Notes: generated by a model from the letters alone, not told the origin. A stretch of DNA of 64,000 nt from Thermomicrobium sp. 4228-Ro (GCF_026241205.1 NZ_JAPFQM010000006.1:310001-374000); one strand, 5' to 3'; shown: positions 34,048-43,644, counted from the stretch's first letter. Made by a program: numbers and translations.

Positions 34048-35313
34048 TCAGTGCAGGAGCCAGATCCACAGCGAGCCGAGCGTCAGCACGGCCGGTACGA
34101 CCAGAAGACCGAGGACGATGTATTGCCGGAGCGAGACCGTGATGCCGTAGCGCCGCAGCAAGAACACCCAGAGGACCGTCGCGAGCGATCCGACCGTCGT
34201 GACATTGGGCCCGAGGTCAGCACCGAGCAGGACGGCATAGCGAAGCGGTTCGAGCGGGAATGTCGACGGCGCGCTCTGAGCGAGCGCCGTGCGCATGATG
34301 AGCGCCATCGGTACGTTGTTGACGAGGTTGGCCCCGATCGCTGTCCCGAAGGTCACGACCAGCACGGCGCGGAAGAACGATCCCTCACCGAGCGCGAGCA
34401 GCCAGGCCCCGAAGCGCCTGGTGAGACCGAGTTCCTCGAGCCCGCGCACGACGACGATCATGCCGGTGAGAAATCCGAAAAGTGACCAGGAGATACCGCG
34501 AGCGAGGCGTCGCGGATCGAGCTGGCCAGCACGCCAGGCCACGAGGGCCAACCCGAGCGCCCCGCAACAGGCGACCGGGCCGAGCGGGAGCTGCCACCAG
34601 GCTGCTCCCACCTCGGCCAGAGCGAGCAGGACGAGGCCGACCAGCATCGGTCGGGCCAGTGGGGACACGTGCTTCTCCAGTGCAGCAACACGAGCTGGGT
34701 CGTAGCGCTGGCGTAGTGCCCGGCGGAACCACCACAAGAAGACGACGAGATTCACCAGAATCCCCCCGAGCGCTGGAACGAGGAGGAAGCGGAAGAAGGT
34801 AGGGAGATCGATCCGCTCACCCAGCACGAGCACGTTGACCGGATTACTGACCGGTAGCGAGAACGAGGCGGTATCGGCGATGAAGGTCGTCGCGAAGAGA
34901 AACGGCATCGGCGAGAGCCCGAGCGAGAGAACGAGCGTGGCGACCACCGGGGTGAGGAGCAAGGCTGTCGCATCGTTCGACAGCACCGCGGTAACGACCG
35001 TACCGACCGCGAAGAGGGCGACGTACAGCCGGACGCTCGACCCGCCTGCCCAGACCGCAGCGAGGCGAGCGAGCAAGGCGAAGACCCCAGCCTGCTCGGC
35101 CAACACCGTCGTCGTCATCAGACCGAGAAAGAACAGGTAAACGTTCCACTCGTGGAGCAGGGCACGGAACGCAGCATCGAGCGGGACGATGCCGGTGAGC
35201 AGCATCGCGAGAGCACCGGCTAAAGCAGCCTGTGCCTCCGAGAGGCGTGCTGGCCGAGCGAGAATGGCAGCGAGCGTCGTGACGAAGATTCCGAGCCCGA
35301 GGACGAGCTGCAT
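34048..35313 (-). CDS. ArsB/NhaD-type ion permease
   Basis: 421-residue membrane protein of the IT superfamily with about eleven helices. Seen: LSEAQAALAGALAMLLTGIV, WNVYLFFLGLMTTTVLAEQAG, ALFAVGTVVTAVLSNDATALLLTPVVATL (the SNDATALLL motif of ArsB and relatives), FIADTASFSLPVSNPVN, IGANLVNNVPMALIM and LGADLGPNVTTVGSLATVLW. Likely arsenite efflux or Na+/H+ or anion exchange; no arsR or arsC is nearby. ATG 35313 chosen; 45 upstream residues in frame are rejected. Confidence 0.88.
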   Translation of the reverse strand: MQLVLGLGIFVTTLAAILARPARLSEAQAALAGALAMLLTGIVPLDAAFRALLHEWNVYLFFLGLMTTTVLAEQAGVFALLARLAAVWAGGSSVRLYVALFAVGTVVTAVLSNDATALLLTPVVATLVLSLGLSPMPFLFATTFIADTASFSLPVSNPVNVLVLGERIDLPTFFRFLLVPALGGILVNLVVFLWWFRRALRQRYDPARVAALEKHVSPLARPMLVGLVLLALAEVGAAWWQLPLGPVACCGALGLALVAWRAGQLDPRRLARGISWSLFGFLTGMIVVVRGLEELGLTRRFGAWLLALGEGSFFRAVLVVTFGTAIGANLVNNVPMALIMRTALAQSAPSTFPLEPLRYAVLLGADLGPNVTTVGSLATVLWVFLLRRYGITVSLRQYIVLGLLVVPAVLTLGSLWIWLLH

Positions 35314-35509
35314 CGTCCGCCTCCGACACACGGCTCGGAAGCCTACCACGCAGTGGGTGACACAGGCAACCGCGATGCGACCGCAAAAGCGGAAAGTCAG
35401 TAGTGCAGCCACAACGCTGGCTCGCGTCGCAAGTATGCTGCGTCGCACCCAGTGCTACACTCGCTCGCGCCAGGACAGCGAGGAACGTGGGGCAGAACGG
35501 AGGAACCCG

Positions 35510-36112
35510 ATGACCGGTTATCCGGAACACCAGGTCGCCGACGCGCGCGCACGTCAGGTGCTCGATCGGCTGGCCGCACAAGATGCGGCCGAACGAGCAG
35601 CAGGGCTCCCCCAAGACCAGCGGATCCGTGCCCTCACCCCGCCGACTGGGGCGTTCCTCTACGGTGTCCTCCTCGCCGTGCGCCCGCAACTCATCTTCGA
35701 GGCAGGGTCGGCAGTCGGCTACTCGACCATCTGGCTGGCTCTGGCAGCGCGTACCTACGGCGGACGCGTTATCGGCAGCGAGATCCGCCCGGAGCGCGTC
35801 AGACTGGCGAACGGGCATCTGGCCGAAGCTGGTCTCGCCGAGGTGGCGACCGTCCTGGAGGGGGATGCCGCTGAGCTCGTCCAACGGTTCGATGGGATCG
35901 GTTTCCTCTTCCTCGACGCCGAGAAGGACGATTACGGGCGACTGTTCCTGGCCGGTATCGACCGGGTCGTTCCGGGCGGGCTCATCGTCGCGGACAACGT
36001 CGTCTCGCACGACTGCCGGGAGTATCAGGAACTCGTCCGCTCGCGACCGGATGTCTACACCGTGACGCTCGCCATCGAGCGTGGGCTCGAGTGGACAGTC
36101 AAGCGCTGGTGA
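35510..36112 (+). CDS. Class I SAM-dependent O-methyltransferase
   Basis: 200 residues of the catechol/caffeoyl-CoA O-methyltransferase family. SAM motif IFEAGSAVGYSTIWLALAA, acidic ribose-binding Glu in VIGSEIRPERV, metal-binding DAEKDDYGRLFLAGIDRVVPGGLIVADNVV. ATG 35510 with GGAGG. The gene has its own weak TATGCT near 35433. Substrate unknown. Confidence 0.9.
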   Translation: MTGYPEHQVADARARQVLDRLAAQDAAERAAGLPQDQRIRALTPPTGAFLYGVLLAVRPQLIFEAGSAVGYSTIWLALAARTYGGRVIGSEIRPERVRLANGHLAEAGLAEVATVLEGDAAELVQRFDGIGFLFLDAEKDDYGRLFLAGIDRVVPGGLIVADNVVSHDCREYQELVRSRPDVYTVTLAIERGLEWTVKRW

Positions 36113-36316
36113 TTGCCGTGGTGAATGGTTCACCGATCAGTGAAGCGGTTGGCACGGCAGCTCACTGGAACAGTCGATGAGACACCGAACCAGGGGCAGT
36201 CCGAAACCGACCGTTCCCTGAGTACGATGCACCGGCCGCCCGCCGGACGAGTCCGGCTGCCGGAAGAATACTGGGCGATTCGTCACTGACCGAAGAGCCG
36301 CTCGAGCGATTTCTGG

Positions 36317-36322
36317 TATACT
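36317..36322 (+). promoter_or_regulatory. Extended -10 promoter for coiled-coil gene
   Basis: TGGTATACT, an extended -10, 43 bp before the ATG at 36365. Confidence 0.5.
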
Positions 36323-36364
36323 GGGTCGAGTACGTGCTCCGCCTGGCGGGAGAGCGACACGACG

Positions 36365-37270
36365 ATGACGATCGAAGAGCTGCGAGCGTTTCTCTCTGCT
36401 GTCGAAAAGCATCCGGAACTCCGGGAAGAACTGCGCCGGCACGTCCTGACGCAGGAACTGCTGGCTATGCCGGCGGAGCTGTACCGTCAGACCGCTCGAC
36501 TCGATCGGGTCGAAGAGGAACTGGCCGAGCTGCGCGACGCCGTCCGCGCCCTGGTTTCCTCGAGCCAGCACCACGAGGAGGAACTGCGCGCGCTGCGCGC
36601 GATCGCTGAACGCCACGAGCAGCGCCTCTCCGATATCGACGCCCGTCTCGACCGCTTGGTCGCCATCACCGAACGCCACGACCAGCGCCTCTCCGACATC
36701 GATGAACGGCTTGCGCGGTTGGTGACTATTACCGAGCGCCATGAGGAGGAGCTTCGGGCGCTCCGCGAGTTGGCCCAGAAGCACGACGACGATCTCCGCT
36801 CTCTCCGGGAGCTCGCCCAGAAGCACGACGACGATCTCCGCCAGCTTCGCAGCACGGTAGCATCCCTCACGACCACTGTCGGAGCGATGGTCGAGGCGGA
36901 TGCCGTGGACGCGCTCCTCACCGTCCTGGAGCAGAAGGGCTTCACGGCCGAAGAGCTTCCGGCGAGTATCGCCGTGAACGGGGAGCTCGACATCGTGGCA
37001 CCGGTCGTCGCACCGGATGGGCAGCGATACTGGGTCGTGGTCGAGGTCAAGGTGCAGCTCCATCCGCGCGATATCCGCAGCTGGCTCCGCAAGCTGCACT
37101 CCCAGTCGTTCCGCGAGCGCTTGGCAGCGGCCGGTATCGAGCCCCCGTTCCTCGCCTACGTGTACGGTCAGCGGGTCTATCGACCTGCTCTCGAGCGGGC
37201 ACGAGAACTGGGGATCGGGATCCTCAGCCGCCGCGGCGAATACGTCGCACCGGCGAGTCTGGTGGTGTGA
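36365..37270 (+). CDS. Coiled-coil protein with C-terminal restriction-endonuclease-like domain (DUF3782-type)
   Basis: 301 residues. Residues about 40-165 are a long heptad coiled coil with repeated ERHEQRLSDIDARLDRLV and ELAQKHDDDLRSLR units. The C-terminal domain (about 175-301) has GELDIVAPVVAPDGQRYWVVVEVKVQ, matching the PD-(D/E)XK core, and YVYGQRVYRPALERARELGIGIL. Similar proteins are expanded in Chloroflexota and cyanobacteria with unknown function. ATG 36365 lacks a strong ribosome-binding site. Single-gene unit behind an extended -10. Confidence 0.8.
   Translation: MTIEELRAFLSAVEKHPELREELRRHVLTQELLAMPAELYRQTARLDRVEEELAELRDAVRALVSSSQHHEEELRALRAIAERHEQRLSDIDARLDRLVAITERHDQRLSDIDERLARLVTITERHEEELRALRELAQKHDDDLRSLRELAQKHDDDLRQLRSTVASLTTTVGAMVEADAVDALLTVLEQKGFTAEELPASIAVNGELDIVAPVVAPDGQRYWVVVEVKVQLHPRDIRSWLRKLHSQSFRERLAAAGIEPPFLAYVYGQRVYRPALERARELGIGILSRRGEYVAPASLVV
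36767..36841 (+). repeat. Near-identical tandem 42-bp repeat inside coiled coil
   Basis: GAG(C/T)T(C/G)GCCCAGAAGCACGA and the following GACGATCTCCGC occur at 36767-36799 and 36809-36841, period 42 bp or two heptads (ELAQKHDDDLRSLR). Nucleotide identity is high, so the duplication is recent or kept by conversion. Confidence 0.75.
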
Positions 37271-37519
37271 CTTCCGCTGCTCGACGCACCATCTCGGCGT
37301 TCTCGACGCAGCGCGAACCCAACCGACGGAAACGGCGCTTGCACGACAGCAGGACCCTCTCGACCGTGCCGCGTCGAACTTCGACGCAACCATCGACCCG
37401 CTCGCAGCCGATCGAAAGGGCACAAAGCGCAGCAGCGTGCACGGGGCCGGCGCGGGCTTTCGTCGCTCCGGCCGACCGGCTACCATGGAGCCGACCACTT
37501 CGATGGATGGAGGGGGCCG

Positions 37520-38647
37520 ATGCCGGCAGCGGACGTCATCGTGGTCGGACTGGGCGCGATGGGGAGTGCAGCGGCTTTTGCACTCGCGCAGCGTGGCTAT
37601 CGGGTGCTCGGTCTCGACCGGTTCGCACCTGGGCACGATCGAGGGTCATCGCACGGAAAAACGAGGATCATCCGCACAGCGTATTACGAGTCACCGGAAT
37701 ACGTGCCGCTCATTCGGCGCGCCTGGACGCTCTGGCGCGAGCTGGAAGCGCTGAGCGGACGGCCGCTTCTTCGCCTGACCGGCGGACTGTACATCGGACG
37801 ACCGGAGACAGAACTCGTGCGCGGGACACTGGCCAGCGCACGGCAACACGGGCTGGCGCACGAACTCCTCGATGCCGGTGAGGCGATGCGCCGCTTTCCA
37901 GGATTGCGCCTCGCTCCGGATCAGGTCGCAGTGTACGAGGAGCAAGCCGGGCTGATCGATCCGGAGGCGGCGGTCGCCGCGCTGCAGGATCTGGCGAGAG
38001 GAGCTGGTGCTGAACTCCGGCACTCCACCCCGGTGGAAACGTGGTCATTCGACAGGGACGAGGTACAGGTCGAGACACCCAGCGGAACCTTCCGCGCCGG
38101 GCGGGCGATCATCGCAGCTGGGGCATGGATGGGGCAGCTCGTCCCGGAACTCGCGCCATCGCTCACCGTCTGGCGGATTCTTCACGTGCACTTCGCACCG
38201 ATCGTCCCTGACCGGTACGATGCCCGTCGTTTCCCGTTCGCGTTGTGGGAAGACGAGTCAGGGCTCTACAGTGCGTTTCCGGAACTCCCCGGGCAGGGAG
38301 TCAAGTTCGGGCGACACGACAGCGGAGAACCGTGCACCCCAGAGACCGCACGACGAACGGTGACTGAAGGAGAGATCGCGATCCTCCGCGAGACATTGCG
38401 TCGCTACTGGCCGGACGCCGGTGGGCCGGTTCTCTGGTACCTGACTTGCCTCTATACGATGACACCGGACCATCACTTCGTGATCGACCGGCATCCAGCT
38501 AACCCGAACGTGATCGTGTGTAGCGCGTGCTCCGGACACGGGTTCAAGTTCGCTCCAGCGATCGGAGAACTCCTCGCCGACCTGGCGACCGATCCGCACC
38601 GTACTCCGCCGTCACTCTTCCGGCTGAAGCGATTCAGCGATCGGTAG
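37520..38647 (+). CDS. FAD-dependent amine oxidase (monomeric sarcosine oxidase / SolA family)
   Basis: 375 residues. N-terminal FAD motif DVIVVGLGAMGSAAAFALAQRGYRVLGLDRF, conserved GSSHGKTRIIRTAYYE, and the C-terminal LTCLYTMTPDHHFVIDRHP, whose Cys is the covalent flavin site in sarcosine oxidase, followed by SACSGHGFKFAPAIGELLADL. Oxidises N-methyl or secondary amino acids producing H2O2. ATG 37520 with GGAGGGGGCCG. Confidence 0.93.
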   Translation: MPAADVIVVGLGAMGSAAAFALAQRGYRVLGLDRFAPGHDRGSSHGKTRIIRTAYYESPEYVPLIRRAWTLWRELEALSGRPLLRLTGGLYIGRPETELVRGTLASARQHGLAHELLDAGEAMRRFPGLRLAPDQVAVYEEQAGLIDPEAAVAALQDLARGAGAELRHSTPVETWSFDRDEVQVETPSGTFRAGRAIIAAGAWMGQLVPELAPSLTVWRILHVHFAPIVPDRYDARRFPFALWEDESGLYSAFPELPGQGVKFGRHDSGEPCTPETARRTVTEGEIAILRETLRRYWPDAGGPVLWYLTCLYTMTPDHHFVIDRHPANPNVIVCSACSGHGFKFAPAIGELLADLATDPHRTPPSLFRLKRFSDR

Positions 38648-38854
38648 GGTATCCCGCCGAGCCTGAGCGGGCGAAACGGCTGCTCTTCCGGCTTCCCCGC
38701 TCGCTGCGTTCGTCTCCTACCCAGCCGAGCCCTGTTCGATGGCGATCGGCCCGCGATTGAGACGGCGACAGACGGTAAACGGATCGAACGTAGCAGCGAG
38801 CACCAGAAGAGGCAGAGCTCACACTCGCGCGCGGTTGCGGCGGGTCCCGCTGCT

Positions 38855-39487
38855 TCAGCTCGCAGACAAGGCGAGGCCGAGGTCATGAAGTGCGCGAACG
38901 ACCGAGTCGTAGGTCAGTGGACCGACCCAGGCCTTGCGGATCACCCCATCGGGGCCGACCAGATAGGTCTGCGGAATACCGTAGACGCGCCAGTCGCGGC
39001 TAGCCACTCCGTCTCGGTCGAGTGCAATGGTGAAGGAAAGGCCGAATTCCTGGACGAACTGCTCGACCGTTTGCGGATCCTCCAGCTGGTTGATGCCCAC
39101 CACGACGAGACCACGCTGCTGGTACTCGCGCGCGATCCGGTCGAGGGCCGGCATTTCCGAGCGGCAGGGCGCACACCAGGAAGCCCAGAAATTGACGAGG
39201 ACCGGGCGACCGCGCAGGTCACTGAGGCGGATCTGCCCACCGTCGAGGCGGGGCAAGGTGAAGTCCGGTGCAGGCGTACCGACTGTAAGCGCCTGAGCAG
39301 CCAGGAAATCTCCGGAAGACGGAGCCGCCGGCTCGCCCTGGTCGCGTCGCACGTACCAGGCGGCCAGCCAGACGGTGCTCACGAGCACGGCGAGGAGCGC
39401 CAGGTTGAGCCCGAGCAGGAGCCAGAGCGGTCGCTCGCGCCGTTCGGCCGGAGCATTCGACCCGCTGGTCGAGTTCTGGGTGTCCAT
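38855..39487 (-). CDS. TlpA/ResA-like membrane-anchored thiol-disulfide oxidoreductase
   Basis: 210 residues: one N-terminal transmembrane helix ([25 protein letters not shown]), then an extracytoplasmic thioredoxin fold with [21 protein letters not shown] (CxxC = CAPC), [11 protein letters not shown] and cis-Pro [14 protein letters not shown]. Reduces disulfides in exported proteins, for example during cytochrome c maturation. ATG 39487; TACACT at 39531. Confidence 0.93.
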   Translation of the reverse strand: MDTQNSTSGSNAPAERRERPLWLLLGLNLALLAVLVSTVWLAAWYVRRDQGEPAAPSSGDFLAAQALTVGTPAPDFTLPRLDGGQIRLSDLRGRPVLVNFWASWCAPCRSEMPALDRIAREYQQRGLVVVGINQLEDPQTVEQFVQEFGLSFTIALDRDGVASRDWRVYGIPQTYLVGPDGVIRKAWVGPLTYDSVVRALHDLGLALSAS

Positions 39488-39530
39488 CGTTCGGCCGCCC
39501 TCCTGGTACGACCTTCGATCCGCCGCAAAA

Positions 39531-39536
39531 AGTGTA
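39531..39536 (-). promoter_or_regulatory. -10 element for TlpA-like gene
   Basis: Minus-strand TACACT, 43 bp before the ATG at 39487, followed by an A/T-rich TTTTTGC stretch. Confidence 0.35.
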
Positions 39537-39613
39537 TCCCCGGCGCAGTGACGGATCATCCGTCGAGACCAGGAATCCGGGGTCGACAGCACTCGCTCAC
39601 TGGCCGAAGGGGT

Positions 39614-40096
39614 TTACCAGGCGAGTTCGTGGTACTGGCGCTCGTAGTAGATCAGGGGGTCATCGGCCGGGCCGAGCTCGAGGGCGACCACTTCACCGAC
39701 GAAGATCGAGTGATCGCCACCATCGTAGCGCGCCCAGGGACGACATTCGATCCAGGCCAGGCAGCCTTCGATGCGAGGGATACCGAGTATGCCGGGACGG
39801 TGCGGCACCCGGGAGAAGCGCGGATCGGCGAGCGGTGCGCGACCAGCGAACTGCTCGGCGAGAAATTCCTGGTCGCGTGCCAGCAGGTTGACCACCCAGC
39901 CAGCTGCCTGCTCGAGGAGTCGATGGCTCTGCTGTTCCCGAGCGAGACAGACGAGCACGAGCGGGGGCTCCAGCGAGACCGGGCAGAAGGCGGTCACCGT
40001 CACGCCGTGGTAGCCGGACGGTCCGGCTGTGGTCACGACCGTGACCCCGGCGGCATGCCGCGCCATCACGTCACGGAACCGTTCCGGATCGATCAT
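39614..40096 (-). CDS. Flavin reductase-like FMN-binding protein
   Basis: 160 residues of the flavin_Reduct (HpaC-like) family: FRDVMARHAAGVTVVTTAG, GVTVTAFCPVSLEPPLVLVCLAREQQSHRLL, VNLLARDQEFLAEQFAG, CLAWIECRPWARYDGGDHSIFVGEVVAL. Supplies reduced flavin to a monooxygenase, or reduces FMN/FAD itself. ATG 40096. Divergent from the hydrolase gene at 40264. Confidence 0.9.
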   Translation of the reverse strand: MIDPERFRDVMARHAAGVTVVTTAGPSGYHGVTVTAFCPVSLEPPLVLVCLAREQQSHRLLEQAAGWVVNLLARDQEFLAEQFAGRAPLADPRFSRVPHRPGILGIPRIEGCLAWIECRPWARYDGGDHSIFVGEVVALELGPADDPLIYYERQYHELAW

Positions 40097-40263
40097 AGTA
40101 GCCTCCGCTCTCCGTCGCGTCGCAGTCCTCGACGATCATAGAGGGTACCGTACTGGCATCGGTGCTCGCATTCGGGCCAGGCAGGTGCGGTAGCCGACTG
40201 GCGAGACCTTCCCGCGCAGGCTTCCGCCATGATAATGGCGACGAGGGACGAAGGAGGTCCGCG

Positions 40264-41145
40264 ATGACACGTATCGAAACCGCCCAGGGTGCATTCGTCT
40301 ACGTCGCGGCGCGGCGCTGGTTCGTCCGCGATATGGGGAGGGGTGACCCGGTCGTCCTCCTGCATGGCATTCCGACCTCGAGTTTCCTCTGGCGGAAGGT
40401 GCTCTCTGTCCTCGCCCGCGACGCGCGTGCCATCGCGCCTGACTTGCTCGGTTTCGGATTTTCGGACAAGCCGGCAGCTGGTATCCCTCCCGTTCGCGAG
40501 CTGGCGACCGAACTCGCTCGCTTGCTCGATCGGCTCGAGATCGAACGAACAGCACTGGTCGGCCATGATCTCGGGAGTCTGGTCGCCGCAGCATTCCTCG
40601 AACACTGGCCGGAGCGCGTGACCCACCTCGTCCTGACGAACACGAGCTTCCGTTTCGAACGCTGGCGCGGTGAAGGCTGGACGCTGCTCTCCGTCCTGCG
40701 GATACCGCTCCTCGGGGATCTCGCCATTCAGTTCGCCCGCCCCTGGATGCTCCGTCTCGCGATGCGTCCGTTCCTCGCCGACCCGTCGGTGCTCGATGCC
40801 GCGACGCTCCGTGGGTACTGGGAGCCGTTCGAACGATCCTTCCGGCGAATGCTGGTGCAACTGGTGCGCCGGCCGCTCTTCGATAGCGTGGAGCTGGAAC
40901 GCTGGCGAACAGTGGTCCTCACGCGGTGCGGTACCGGCAAGATTCCTGTCCTGATCGCCTGGGGTGCACAGGACCCCCAGTTTCGGATCGACGAGGCTGA
41001 GCACTTGGCACGAGGAGTCAACGGCGCGCGCTTCCTCGCCTTCACCACCGCGGGCCATTTTCTCCCGGAGGAACGCCCGCGAGCGCTCGGCCGGGCGATC
41101 GCGGTCTTCCTCGCCCGGCCGGAAGCGCTCCCGGCTCCCCGTTAG
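40264..41145 (+). CDS. Alpha/beta hydrolase (haloalkane dehalogenase / epoxide hydrolase type)
   Basis: 293 residues. Oxyanion motif VVLLHGIPTSSFLWRKV, nucleophile elbow LVGHDLGSLVAAAFLE with Asp as nucleophile (GHDLG), second Asp region LIAWGAQDPQFRID, and His in TTAGHFLPEE. An Asp nucleophile points to dehalogenase or epoxide hydrolase chemistry rather than an esterase. ATG 40264 with AAGGAGG. The stop overlaps the stop of the convergent HDOD gene by 4 bp. Confidence 0.9.
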   Translation: MTRIETAQGAFVYVAARRWFVRDMGRGDPVVLLHGIPTSSFLWRKVLSVLARDARAIAPDLLGFGFSDKPAAGIPPVRELATELARLLDRLEIERTALVGHDLGSLVAAAFLEHWPERVTHLVLTNTSFRFERWRGEGWTLLSVLRIPLLGDLAIQFARPWMLRLAMRPFLADPSVLDAATLRGYWEPFERSFRRMLVQLVRRPLFDSVELERWRTVVLTRCGTGKIPVLIAWGAQDPQFRIDEAEHLARGVNGARFLAFTTAGHFLPEERPRALGRAIAVFLARPEALPAPR

Positions 41146-42380
41146 CGGGCGAGGTCGAGCGCCTGGAGCGCATCCGCTGCGAACGCGAGCGCGTCGATGT
41201 AGGCATCGATGAGCAGCGCCGGGGGCAGCGAGAGGTTGGGTATCGACACCCACTCACCTGCCTCGTAGGCGAGGACCACATCCAGCACACGCCCCAGCTC
41301 GCCCGAGCGTTCGAGCAGTGCCGCTTCGACCTCATGCGCCAGGGGGAGCGCCGCGAGCGCGTCAGCCAGTGGCACGTCGAGCGCAGCGTCGAGGACCGAG
41401 AGCAGTCCGACGAGAAAGGCGGACTCGCGCGGCCACACACCGAGCGCACCAGCGAGCAACTCGCACATGCGGGCGCGCACGAGTCCCGTGCGGACCAGCT
41501 CGACTGGCTTCCGTTCGATACCAGCGAGGACGAGGACCGTCACCCACGTCGCGACGTTCCGCAGGCCGAGGACGAGCAACGCCTGACGGAGCGACTCGAC
41601 CCGCGTCCGCCGGGCGAACCAGACAGAGTTGACGAGCTTGAGTAACTTATAGGCGAGCGAGACATCCTGGGCAATGAGCCGCTCGACCTCGTCGAAGTCG
41701 ACTGTCGGATCGTGCAAGCGAGCCAGCACAGTGAGCGCGGCAGTGGACACCGGTTGTCGCCTGCCTCGCACGAGCAGGGGACGGAAGAGGAAGTCTCCCT
41801 GGAAGAGATCGGCGCCGATATCGCGGGATCGAGCGAAGGCGGGAAAATCGCGGATATCCGAGACCAGCACGCGCACTCCTCCGGAGCGATACGACGCGAG
41901 GTCAGCCATCCGCTCGGCCAGCCAGCGATCGAGCACGCCGCTGCGTCGTGGGGCGTGGCCCAGCCGGGGAAGGCGGAGGCGGACGATGTCGACATCGGCG
42001 ACGCACGCGGGGACGGGCTGTACCTCATCGAGGTCGAGGAGCAACTGGCAACCGCGGGCGACGAGTCGATTGACTGCCTCGCACCCGGCCGGATGCTGCG
42101 CGACGGCTGGATCGAGCACGAGGACGAGTTGCTCGGTCGGCAACGTCGAGACGAGTTGTGGCAGCTTCTCGACCACGAAGGAAGCGGGAAGTGTGACGAC
42201 GGCGAGGCGCGAACCGGCGAGCGTCTCGAGACCGGTATCGAGGAGCGTCGCGAGGAAGCGTCCGGCCTCTTCCTCGGCGTCGACCCTTGCTTGACCGAGC
42301 TGGCCATACCGCAACTCGTAGGCGACCGTTTCCAGATGGCGATCGAAGATCGGCTGACGAGCGATCGCGATCTCGTGCAT
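41142..42380 (-). CDS. EAL-like/HDOD signalling protein 1
   Basis: 412 residues, YuxH/CdgJ-type. N-terminal degenerate EAL-like domain (RQPIFDRHLETVAYELRYG, LLLDLDEVQPVP, ADLFQGDFLFRP) lacking the catalytic acidic set, then an HDOD domain (VERLIAQDVSLAYKLLKLVNSVWF, ESLRQALLVLGLRNVATWVTVLVLAG, ESAFLVGLLSVLDAALDVPLADALAALPL). Such proteins act as regulators, for example of c-di-GMP-linked behaviour, without enzyme activity. ATG 42380; 7 bp after its paralogue. Confidence 0.88.
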   Translation of the reverse strand: MHEIAIARQPIFDRHLETVAYELRYGQLGQARVDAEEEAGRFLATLLDTGLETLAGSRLAVVTLPASFVVEKLPQLVSTLPTEQLVLVLDPAVAQHPAGCEAVNRLVARGCQLLLDLDEVQPVPACVADVDIVRLRLPRLGHAPRRSGVLDRWLAERMADLASYRSGGVRVLVSDIRDFPAFARSRDIGADLFQGDFLFRPLLVRGRRQPVSTAALTVLARLHDPTVDFDEVERLIAQDVSLAYKLLKLVNSVWFARRTRVESLRQALLVLGLRNVATWVTVLVLAGIERKPVELVRTGLVRARMCELLAGALGVWPRESAFLVGLLSVLDAALDVPLADALAALPLAHEVEAALLERSGELGRVLDVVLAYEAGEWVSIPNLSLPPALLIDAYIDALAFAADALQALDLAR

Positions 42381-42387
42381 CGAGGCC

Positions 42388-43644
42388 TCACGCTGCCAGC
42401 GCGAGATCGATTTCCCGAGCGAGCGCGAGCGCATCGAGGTACGACGAGGTGAGGAGCGCTGGGCGCAAACCGAGGCGAGCGGCGGCGAGCCAGTCACCGC
42501 GCTCGTAGGCGAGCACGGTGTCGAGAATCACGCCGAGCTCGCCCTCGCGACTCACCAGGGCTCGCTCGAGTTCCTCGGCCAATGGCAAGGCGGCGAGGAT
42601 CTCCTCCATCGGCTGGTCGAGCAGTGCATCGAGAACCGAGAGGAGACCGACCAGAAAAGCCGACTCGCGGGCAACTCGACCGCGCGCAGCAGCGAGCAGC
42701 TCGGCCATCCGCGCCCGGACGGCGGCGGTGACCAGCAGCTCGTGCGGCTTGTCCGGCACGTCAGCCATGAGAAGGAGCGTGACCCAGGCCGAGACCAGCC
42801 GCGTCCCGAGCAGGAGCAGCGCCTGGCGGACCGACTCGATGCGGCGCCGTCCGTACCAGACCGAATTCACGAGACGCAAGAGACGGTAGGTGAGACCGAC
42901 GTCGAGCGAAATGAGTGCCTCCAGTTCGGAGAATTCGACCTCCGGGTCCTGGAGTCGCGCGAGCAAGAGGAGGAGCGCACGGCTCGACGGTGTCCGCGGC
43001 CCGCGGACCGGGCGAGGCACCGCGAGGAAGGGGCCAGCGAAGAACGCGACCCGGAGCTCACGACAAGCATCGAACGCCTCGTAGCTCTCGATTTCGGTCA
43101 CCAGGACCTGTGCGCGTCCAGCGCGCAAATCGGTAGTGAGCGCGGCGAGCCGATCAAGCGAGTACTCACGCAGGCTGACCGCGACGAGGTCAGCCGCGCG
43201 AGCCAGTGCGAGCGCTCCCGGATACTCGAGGCACCCATACAAGCCGACCCGGAAGCCGTGCCCGCGCAACGCTGCGAATGCCGCTTCGACCTGCCCAGGC
43301 TCGCTCTCGGGTTCCAGGACGAGGAGCGGGACGATGCGATCCGGCGGTGCGAGCGCGAAGAGCGCCTCGTGGAGAGCGAGTGCGCTTCCGGGCGCGAGGC
43401 GGAAGACAGCTGGCGCCTCACCGACCAGCGCCGGAAGGCCGACCTCGGCCAACGCATCGAAGAGGAGGCGCGCTTCACTCGTGACGACCGGCATGCTGGG
43501 AGGAGAGGACGGACCGGTCTGCGGGAGCGCGCCGGGTGCGGCTTCACGGTCCAGCATCCCGAAGCGGCCAGCCGAGATCTCGTATGCCCAGACCTCGAGG
43601 CGCCGCGTGAAGATCGGCTGGCGACGCAGGAAGACTTCGCGCAT
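42388..43644 (-). CDS. EAL-like/HDOD signalling protein 2 (paralogue)
   Basis: 418 residues, same architecture as the next gene: FLRRQPIFTRRLEVWAYEISAGRFG, an even more degenerate EAL part, and HDOD motifs LEALISLDVGLTYRLLRLVNSVWYGRRRIESVRQALLLLG and ESAFLVGLLSVLDALLDQPMEEILAALPLAEE. The tandem pair arose by duplication and has diverged mostly in the first half. Start MREVF at 43644 is chosen by alignment with the paralogue's MHEIA; a start at 43671 is possible. Confidence 0.87.
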   Translation of the reverse strand: MREVFLRRQPIFTRRLEVWAYEISAGRFGMLDREAAPGALPQTGPSSPPSMPVVTSEARLLFDALAEVGLPALVGEAPAVFRLAPGSALALHEALFALAPPDRIVPLLVLEPESEPGQVEAAFAALRGHGFRVGLYGCLEYPGALALARAADLVAVSLREYSLDRLAALTTDLRAGRAQVLVTEIESYEAFDACRELRVAFFAGPFLAVPRPVRGPRTPSSRALLLLLARLQDPEVEFSELEALISLDVGLTYRLLRLVNSVWYGRRRIESVRQALLLLGTRLVSAWVTLLLMADVPDKPHELLVTAAVRARMAELLAAARGRVARESAFLVGLLSVLDALLDQPMEEILAALPLAEELERALVSREGELGVILDTVLAYERGDWLAAARLGLRPALLTSSYLDALALAREIDLALAA

